Origin: Corydoras sp. C115 | Taxonomy: Eukaryota > Chordata > Actinopteri > Siluriformes > Callichthyidae | NCBI GenBank assembly: GCA_019802505.1 | Contig: JAFMOC010000448.1 | Span: 277,001-341,000, forward strand | Direction: 5' to 3' | DNA: 64,000 nt | Part shown: in pieces, positions 56,427 to 64,000 of the stretch | Layout of the letters: each line of letters begins with the position of its first letter | Position numbering within the stretch: position 1 is the first letter of the stretch | The notes under the pieces: generated by a model | Seen by the model: only the letters and a program-made list of their open reading frames with translations | What the model was told of the DNA's origin: nothing | The model's database searches: none | Translations under genes and position numbers: made by a program

Positions 56427-56467
56427 GGAGGAGGAGGAGGAGGAGGAGGAGGAGAAGGAGGAGGAGG
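56427..56467. repeat. (GGA)n microsatellite
   Basis: GGA trinucleotide run with one interruption. Confidence 0.9.
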
Positions 56468-56837
56468 CACGTTGCACCTCAATACCTAAAATAGTGTGCC
56501 GGTGTCAGTCGAGTGCCTCTGCATGATGGCATATAGTGTAATATAGTGTAAGACACAAAAAGCTATGAATCAGTGTCTGACCCTGATGTCTCACTTCAAC
56601 ACGTCCCTCGGCGTTAGGACCGAACAACTTCTTATTTTAATTCACTCTACATTTCGATTTAATTTAAACGTTTTTAAGGTCAAACAGAATGTTATGAGCA
56701 TTTTAGTACATGAATAGAATAGAATAAAACTTTATTGTCCATTAAACTTAAATTAAATGGAAAATTGTCTTTGGCAGTCTGGCAGACAAATACATGTACA
56801 ATACAATACAATAAACATGTATAAAAAAAAAAAAAGA

Positions 56838-56840
<3 letters not shown>

Positions 56841-56878
<38 letters not shown>
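56841..56878. repeat. (GT)n microsatellite
   Basis: Pure GT run after an A tract. Confidence 0.9.
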
Positions 56879-56880
<2 letters not shown>

Positions 56881-57935
56881 CATGCGATCGTCCTGTCTGT
56901 GAGGACCCGGCGAGCTGCACTCAGAAGCCGGAATGAAATGCCAGCACATTCCTGAGCAGCACAAAGATAATGAGAGTGGAGTCTGAGGGCAGAGCGAGTG
57001 AACCCTGAGCCTCGTCTGCTCCTCCAACCATCATCCCTATTAATACTTTCCAATTAGTGCATTCTTATTGTGCCTTTCCTTTTTTTTCCTGACATTAATC
57101 TCCCACTGAAATTAAAGTTGACGTTCTGGAATGCAGCCGTATGAGAAACACAACCGTATATTTAATACGGCATCGTAACAGCAACACCGAGGCTCGCCCC
57201 CGATTCCCCCCTCGCCTCAGACGTACAGCTGAAGTCGTTCCGTGTATCTCAGAGCGATAGGAGAACGCCGGGGCGTCGTGTGGTGGTCAGCGCCGGCGTG
57301 AAGCTCACTCTGACGGGGGTTTGGTGCATCAAGCTGCAACACTGGAACTGAATTAGTGGTTTAATATGCTGGCAGTCATGTGATGCACCGGCGGTCATCA
57401 GATACGAGGAGTTGTTTCTATTGATTTAAAAAACATTACTGAATGAAACTCAGCCGGAGGACCGCTGGCTCCCGCTGCGTGTGTACGACGGGCAGAGCAT
57501 CATCATTAGATTTATTCATACTTTGTGCTCACAACCCGAGAATTAGGAACGTCGTACCTCAACGGGAAGTCACTTTTTTAATGTAAATGTGAATGTGTAC
57601 GAACCTCATGTACAGTTCTGTTAAAACTCCAGGGCTGCATTAATAATATTATATTCATTTGTCAAAATTCAGCAAAAGGTAAACAATTAGATGAAGTAAC
57701 ACGAGATACCATCCCATAAATACAAAGGGAAGTAGGAACGGAGACATTCTGTTAAGTTCCTTTAAACCTCATTGGAGAACCTGCTTCTTTCCAGATTTTC
57801 TCATCCATCAGTTGTGAGCATTGATGCATTAATGCTGAATCAGGTTTAAAAAGCTGCTTTAATAGTTTCTTTTTAAATGTTTCTTTTTAGGGCCTTACAT
57901 AATTATTAATAAAGAAATAAATAAATCTGCACCAA

Positions 57936-58250
57936 GGGCGACACGGTGGCTTAGTGGTTTAGCATGTTCTCCTCTCAGCACTAGGGATTCCCGGTTCGAA
58001 TCCCCATCTGGGTGGAGTTTCCATGTTCTCCCCGTGTCTGTGTGGGTTTCCTCCTGGTTCTCCGGTTTTCTCCCACAGTCCAAACACATGGATCAAGTGA
58101 ATTGAGTTCTCCAAATTGCTCCATGTAGAGCTGTCCTGGGTGTATCTGCCCAGTGCCTGAAACGTTCTCCCCTGGGGGGGCATGGGGAAACCCCCCTTCC
58201 CCCCCGCGCGACCCAAATATAGGATAAAGCAGAAGAAAATGAAATGAATA
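57936..58250 (+). mobile_element. tRNA-derived SINE with target-site duplication
   Basis: TGCACCAA occurs at 57928-57935 and 58251-58258. Head GGGCGACACGGTGGCTTAGTGG, box B exact, GT tract deleted, and tail reduced to GAAATGAATA. Confidence 0.9.
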
Positions 58251-58974
58251 TGCACCAAAATGTGTTCAGTATATTTCTATTTTTGTACTTAAACATAGTA
58301 AAAATAATTATAAATGCTTGTTGTGATTATATAGATGTTGTGAGTTAACATCACATTTTAATTGTTTAAACACTGTGTGGGTCAGTCAAATTCTTACATA
58401 TATATATATATATATATATATGTAAATGTAAATGTGTATACACACACACGTGTGTGTGTGTGTGTGTGTGCAGGTAAATATAACATTGTGGAGACATTAA
58501 GTTTTAAGGTGATATCATGTTGTATGGTTATATTTACTGTTATAGTTATGTTTATTTAAATTACAAAAACCAATGTGTGTGTGTGGGGGGGGGGGGAGCA
58601 GCTCGAGTTGCAGAACATACTGCGTGTTTTTTTTGTGATGGTCACATACTTTTGTAATCACAGGTTGAATGTAGTTACTGGTCGCACCCTCGTCCGTACA
58701 GACTGAACACGCCGACGTGAGAGAATGTGCTTTTCTGGAGCTTTATCACCCAGACGAGGTCTTTAACGTCACTGATCCACCCCCCATAACACACGGCTGA
58801 ATATTATCAACTGAAAATACCTCGCCTCTGAACTGATGAGGTCTTTTAAAGTGTTTAACGTCCTCGCAGTTCATTTAACACTCACACACCATTTTACATC
58901 GGATTCCAAACCGGCGCACATCAAAGCCTTCGGTCTGAGAGACAGATTAAGGGAAATGTTGTATATATCACTTT

Positions 58975-59018
<44 letters not shown>

Positions 59019-60144
59019 CTAAAGAACAGTGAGTTAGAGACCAAGGGAAGGGGTAAGGGGAGCCGGGTGGCATTCTCACGGTGCCAAATCTGTGAATCGA
59101 GCGGTGCTTTAATTCTTCAGGTCAGACACCACTGCTGTCTCTGCATCTGCTTCAGCCCTAATCTGCTGATGGCTCCATAAATAATGCAGCATGTGGACTG
59201 AAGCTGGACCTGCAGACATTACAGCTGCAGTCAGACTGAGGGTCCGTTTCTGAGACACATATTCAGGACACCTGAATGTCTCTCGGCATTAAAATGACAC
59301 GAAATCAGGGGAAATAAATGAAGCCCTCGGTATTCAATCAGAACGCGACGTCAGAAGAATGAAAACCTCCACACACCTCGCGTTTATCTCCATCACTTTG
59401 TTCAAAAAATCAGAAATCCGAGTCATCTCTCTCTCAGACAGTTGAAACTGAGACAGATGGCGTATCTAAGCTACTCAGGAACGCTGCACTTGCCCGTCTG
59501 CTCGTCCGCGTCACGGTCTGAATCTCAGCGAGCGCTGGCTGATGCCGGGCTTCATCTTCACCGACTTTCTCTAACATCCCAACAAACACCACGCCGTCGC
59601 CCGACTGCCGTTTAATCAGAACAAACAGGGAACAGGAGAGTGAAGCATTAATCAGACGCCGCTTAGATCGGAACACGAACGATGGACGGAGAGGCTGACA
59701 CCGACGCAAAAAAGATTCAATTAAATATAAATGAGTTACAATTCAAATGTCAAATTTAATGCAAAGTTTGACTCTCTTTATTAATGAAGACGATCACATG
59801 ATGAACAAACGACCAATCCAATTAAAACAATTAAACTCACTGCTAACAAAACACACAGCACTTTTCAACACGCGTGCCATAAAAAAAGTGTTTATTAGAT
59901 ATTCTGTACGCTGCTCATTAGTTTTATTAAGTTTCTTATTGGATTCTTAAGATAAGATCATTAATCTTTAAATCTTTACTCCTCAGATGTTCAGTTCTGT
60001 TTGAAATTACAACTAAAATAAGAGAAAAAAATACGATAAAACTGTAAGAAACTGTCATTCTTCGTGAACATGCAACAGAAATAACGCAGTACAGAAATCA
60101 CAGAGAGAAAAACAAAAGACCTTGAGAGAGAAAATAAATAAGAG
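58251..60144. other. Unique non-coding DNA with microsatellites
   Basis: No gene is recognised. TA run 58399-58422, GT run 58447-58471, G tract 58587-58598, and GT run 58977-59017. Repeat-free blocks at 58670-58970 and 59040-59700 could be regulatory. Confidence 0.4.
58977..59017. repeat. (GT)n microsatellite
   Basis: Pure GT run. Confidence 0.9.
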
Positions 60145-60196
60145 AGCGAGAGAGAGAGAGAGAGAGAGAGAGTATGAGAGAAGGAGGGAGAGAGCT

Positions 60197-60232
<36 letters not shown>
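60145..60232. repeat. (GA)n tracts
   Basis: Two GA runs with an interrupted purine stretch between them. A further GA run lies at 60760-60793. Confidence 0.88.
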
Positions 60233-60234
<2 letters not shown>

Positions 60235-60299
60235 GGCCCTCTAAACGAGCTTGATTAAAAAATGCTTGCTAAGCTATCCATTTCGCACCGTGCACCGAC

Positions 60300-60740
60300 A
60301 GAAGGTATGTCGATATTCACCCGATCGATGACAGAATGGACACCGCGGCCAAATCAGTCAGGGCTCCTTTTCAGATGAGCGTCTCTGGTGTGTCCCCCCC
60401 ACATCAATCTGCACCGAGCAAGTGGATGGGCTACATCAAGGCTGCTCCGTGGACCGTGCAAACACGTCTAGACCGGCGGGACCCGCCGCGTCGGCCCCTC
60501 GGAGGGGAGAGCCGAGTCGGGTCAGCGGGATGAAAGTGAGGCGTGCCCTTTTTTCAGTCAGGGAGCAACCCACGGGCGCGTCGAGGTAAGCGGGGCAGGG
60601 GCAGAGCCCATCTGCTTCCATGGTTACTGACCAAATATGAGGCGGCCGCTATTCAGAGGATCGGTTCTCATGCTCTCGCTCGGCCCAGACGCTCGCGGGA
60701 GAGGCTCGCACGAGGTTTATATCAGCAAAAGAGGTGCAAT
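60300..60740. promoter_or_regulatory. CpG-rich island, possible alternative promoter
   Basis: A CG-dense stretch between GA tracts in otherwise AT-rich DNA, with a donor-like GAG|GTAAGC at 60586. The island lies 12 kb downstream of the candidate exon at 48.6 kb and could be an internal promoter or a separate gene start. A 65-codon frame (60336-60533) ends upstream of that donor and has no recognised homology. Confidence 0.3.
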
Positions 60741-60759
60741 GCTGCGAGAGCCAGCGAGC

Positions 60760-60793
<34 letters not shown>

Positions 60794-60975
60794 GGATGGA
60801 GGATCACATGACCACCTTATTTACACAGGTCATTTTGATTCATTACTGGTTCGCATGTGGACGTGTCGGTGTCCGAGGAGAGGAACAAATCCATACGTCA
60901 ACTCAGATTTTATAAATGAATGTTTAATTAATATCCTCATTTAACTCTTTTTTGTGTGTCATGTCTGCAGCCGGA

Positions 60976-60978
<3 letters not shown>

Positions 60979-61008
<30 letters not shown>
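60979..61008. repeat. (GT)n microsatellite
   Basis: Pure GT run. Confidence 0.9.
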
Positions 61009-61009
<1 letters not shown>

Positions 61010-62759
61010 GAGACACATAAATAATCTTTATATATTATCCTGAACCCAAATATTCATTAATTACCAACTAATCATTTGAAGGCAGATGAATGTGCTGAAC
61101 CTTCATGCTGTGAACATGTACATGCTTTAAAGAAAATAATGACAGAAAGCATTTTATTTCCAAGAATGATGTCGTCATAGATTATTATCGTTACTCATTA
61201 AATGATTTGAATCGTAATGATGCTTAAATTGTAATTTCTATCTTAAAAAAATGATTTGAAGCCTTGATCCTGCTGTTTGATTAAAAAACAGCTTTGAATT
61301 AATTTTATTTCTTAATAATTATTATTCTCGTGATGTGATTTGTTCTGTAAGCTGCAAAATTCTAAATCAGTGATAACGTTAACATTTACAATGCTGTGTT
61401 CGAGGTAAAGGCTGTAGACGGACGCACGAATACACAAAGGTTCCAGCAACTAGTTAAGATTACAGAGCTAATAAAATGAAAGTAAAGAATAACGGGGACT
61501 GCTGGCAGATTCGGAGCGAGGTGCAGGAATGCCGTTTGGGTCCAGAGCACTCTGAGCACACACCACACTGACCGAGGGTGAGACAGATGGCTCGGCCGAG
61601 GCCTTTTCAGCGTGGAAGCGTGGGAAAGTGGCCGGCGCGGTTCACCTGCCCGCACGTGGTGGTGCTCCAGCACTGAGGCCAAATAACAGATTAATGTGAT
61701 TAAAATTAAAGACAAATATTCATTTAATATTGAGCTGCAGCTCCGTCGCTCTCTGATCGCAGTGTGATGTTAAACCCTGTGGTACTGAATGAAAGGACAG
61801 ATTTACTCTGTAGTTGCACGTGGGGGGGGGGGGGGGGGGGGGTTAGAGCATAATTTTTTTTCTGATTAAAGTTTGCTGTTAATTTTGCAAACAGAGCAGA
61901 TATTCATCTACATTCAACTCCTCACCGCACACACGACAAATTACATAAAACCATCCACAGGATTAATAAGGCATCAGTTTAATGAAATAACTTACAACAT
62001 AAAGCTTGATATGTTTATTTATTTAATTAATAATTACAATTACAATGTACTTTCTCTGAAGTTAATAATGACATAGAATTACATTTACTTTTCTGTTAAT
62101 TTATTTAAATTGACTATTTTGCCTTTCCCTTATAAATTAAATCAAGACATTCACATTTGCAAGTCAGCCACTGACTGTAGGTCACTACTTTGTGTTTTCT
62201 CTGCAGGAATTTTATTTAAAAGCGTTTTAGTGATTTATATCTGATAATCCTTTATATCTAAAAGCCTGGGGTTCAGTCCTTATTTAAGAAATAAGGAATG
62301 ATAATTATTTAAAAAAGATGTAAACCATGTTAACATTAAACTGTGCGTTTGTTTTTTTAATGTACATTTGTTAAGCAGCAGTGTAAAAGTTTTGTAGATT
62401 AATAGATGATTGTTCTGATGTGATAATTGCTTTAAAAGGTTTTATCTCAGTTATTGTGAGACAACAATAAAAGGTTTATTATTTTATAACTTTAGGGCAA
62501 CTTTAGTGATGCAAATTTAAAACAAAATGTAAATTTAGATGTTTGTGTGTAATTGTTTACCCATCTGTAATTAAATAAAATAAAACATATGATAAAATAC
62601 GAAGATAATCATGTGATAAACCATCATCAGTTTCACAGCAAAAATATAAAAATAAATTAAATTTAATATTAAACGAGGTGACGAGCAAAGGGTTTGCATT
62701 ATAAACATTAATGATACATTTTTTTAGTAGTATTAACAACTAGTTGCACATAATGCCTA

Positions 62760-62821
<62 letters not shown>

Positions 62822-63200
62822 TGATAAATAGATTAAAAAAAAACTAATAAGCATACATATGTGACATGCATTTCAGATTTATTTGAAAAAATATTTGAAA
62901 TAAAACTAAATGTAAAAATGTATAATCAAACGTAGTCAACAATAACTAAAAAGCAAATTGCAGTAAATAAAAAGTAAAAACGACAGTGACAAATTAAAAT
63001 TAAATTCAACAAGACTTCGTGTTTGTATGATTTTAAATTTAAAGCTTGAATATTAAATTAATTTAGGTTTAATTAGAAAAAAAGACCAAAAAAAAAGGTT
63101 AACAAATTAAAACTAACAATTCTTTTGAAGCGTGTTGTGCTAATTAAAAATAAATCTGTATTTTACAAACGAATGCTGCTCGTTTTCATGAGAGTCGTGT
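61009..63200. other. AT-rich non-coding DNA
   Basis: No gene is recognised. A G tract lies at 61822-61842 and a 55-base CA run at 62762-62816. Very AT-rich after 61850. Confidence 0.4.
62762..62816. repeat. (CA)n microsatellite
   Basis: Pure CA run of about 55 bases. Confidence 0.93.
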
Positions 63201-63620
63201 CCTGAAGCATGTAATCCGAAAGCGTGGAGAAAGTGAGGAGCAGCGAAGGGGAAGTCGGGACGTGCCACTGCTATCTTAACCCTTTAAGGCTATTGTTAGG
63301 AACAATGGCCTGTCACAATAACCCCCCAGGGTGGATGGCACTCCACAGAATAGCCACTTTGGTGGGAATTAATGGGTTAAGGCAAAAGAAAAAGGGCTGA
63401 AGTCATGTAGCACAGCGGGGGAAGAACATTGGAAACACCAGGAGAGAAGCTCTGATTTCACTCGGCTTTGGCTGAATTTCGGGATCTTTATATTTCCTCT
63501 CTTCTTTTGTCAGGGGGACGAGCATTCGGACGTGCGGGGCCTGGGATTTGATAGGGCCTAATGCTTTTTGTTTTTGTGATGAACCATAAAAACCTAAGTG
63601 GAGCTCCACATCAACTCATT
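63200..63620. promoter_or_regulatory. Candidate conserved non-coding enhancer
   Basis: A complex, moderately GC-rich island inside very AT-rich DNA. It has an inverted SOX-type site (63290-63308), another ACAAT at 63316, and TAGGGCCTAATGCTTT (63552-63567), which is shared with the nrip1-upstream block. It has no coding signature. Function is inferred from composition and motif density only. Confidence 0.4.
63290..63308. promoter_or_regulatory. Inverted pair of SOX-type half sites
   Basis: CTATTGTTAGGAACAATGG contains ATTGTT and AACAAT as a perfect inverted repeat separated by three bases, with the preferred GG after one half site. This arrangement suits dimeric SOX binding, but the orientation preference of each SOX group was not checked. 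Confidence 0.4.
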
Positions 63621-64000
63621 ATTATTATTTATGACTTTAAGAAGTGAACGTTCTGACCCATAAACGCCTTACATTTGGGTCTTCCACTTATTTTTTTTGT
63701 CCAACCACAGCTCTTAACTTGTCCTTCATTTAAAGGACACAAGGACAGTTTGAGTTCAGAGTTTAGATTAGATTATTAAATTTAATTTAAATTAATAGTT
63801 TAGATTAATCTCTATCAGAAGGATCTGTTAACAACTCAGATCCAGAATGTGACCCATTACACACTCAGACTAAAACTAATTACTATAGTTAAATAAATGT
63901 AATTAATTACCTTTTAGCATTACTTAAGAACAATTTACAATTAAAGCAGGTTTCGGTTTTCCAACTGCAAATTCTACAATTATAAAGAATAAGAATTCTG
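63621..64000. other. No recognised feature
   Basis: AT-rich unique DNA to the end of the window. Confidence 0.4.

Larger units (their letters stand above)
55369..57935. other. Unique non-coding DNA, possible conserved blocks
   Basis: No gene is recognised. Repeat-free at 56040-56420 and 57100-57560, which are the best candidates here for conserved elements. A (GGA)n run (56427-56467) and a GT run (56841-56878) are present. Confidence 0.35.

Noticed and set aside
60336..60944. Open frames in the CpG-rich block with RERERE runs
   Set aside because: The RE runs come from GA microsatellites. The other frame has no known features.

Overview
The window is vertebrate nuclear DNA, most likely from a teleost fish. 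It holds intron-containing genes with canonical GT-AG junctions. One is a complete fish-type nrip1 (RIP140) coding exon and another is a ten-exon as3mt gene. Its repeats are typical of ray-finned fish: an L2/CR1-type LINE, tRNA-derived SINEs, Tc1-like remnants and many CA, AT and C-tract microsatellites. The species cannot be told from sequence alone. There is no bacterial operon, CRISPR array or viral genome.

Layout. (1) 1-12.5 kb: a CpG-rich start, possibly an upstream untranslated exon, then a repeat-rich upstream region of nrip1. It includes a 40-unit 17-bp minisatellite grown inside an L2 fragment (3.05-3.73 kb), and a unique block at 7.2-8.0 kb with a perfect estrogen response element. 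(2) 12.5-18.2 kb: the nrip1 terminal exon, with a 1067-codon open frame and a 2.1 kb 3' UTR ending at a good polyadenylation signal. (3) 18.2-26.5 kb: intergenic, dense in SINE copies, ending in an AT palindromic array. (4) 26.8-37.3 kb: as3mt on the + strand. Intron 3 contains a nearly intact L2-type LINE on the - strand inside an older repeat, itself inside a SINE: a three-level nest. (5) 37.4-48 kb: mostly unique non-coding DNA with SINE and LINE fragments. (6) 48.1-48.6 kb: a candidate first exon (start MEDALSHAEL, then GTAAGT) of an unidentified gene. (7) 48.6-64 kb: no coding exon recognised. It could be a large first intron or a gene desert, and it holds low-repeat blocks that look regulatory.

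Functionally, nrip1 encodes a ligand-dependent nuclear-receptor corepressor and as3mt a SAM-dependent arsenic methyltransferase. They have no known joint pathway, and their adjacency looks like lineage-specific gene order. The most biologically interesting point is the predicted AS3MT protein. It keeps the SAM-binding core and the equivalents of human Cys32, 61, 72, 85 and 156. It lacks those of Cys206 (Gly) and Cys250 (Val), and has gained two cysteines beside the Cys156 position (C-x2-C-x-C).

The dominant repeat is a SINE of about 350 bp with Pol III box A and B motifs and a (TGAA/TGGA)n tail. It is present about 28 times, and several copies have exact 12-14 bp target-site duplications. All residue numbering of human proteins is from memory.
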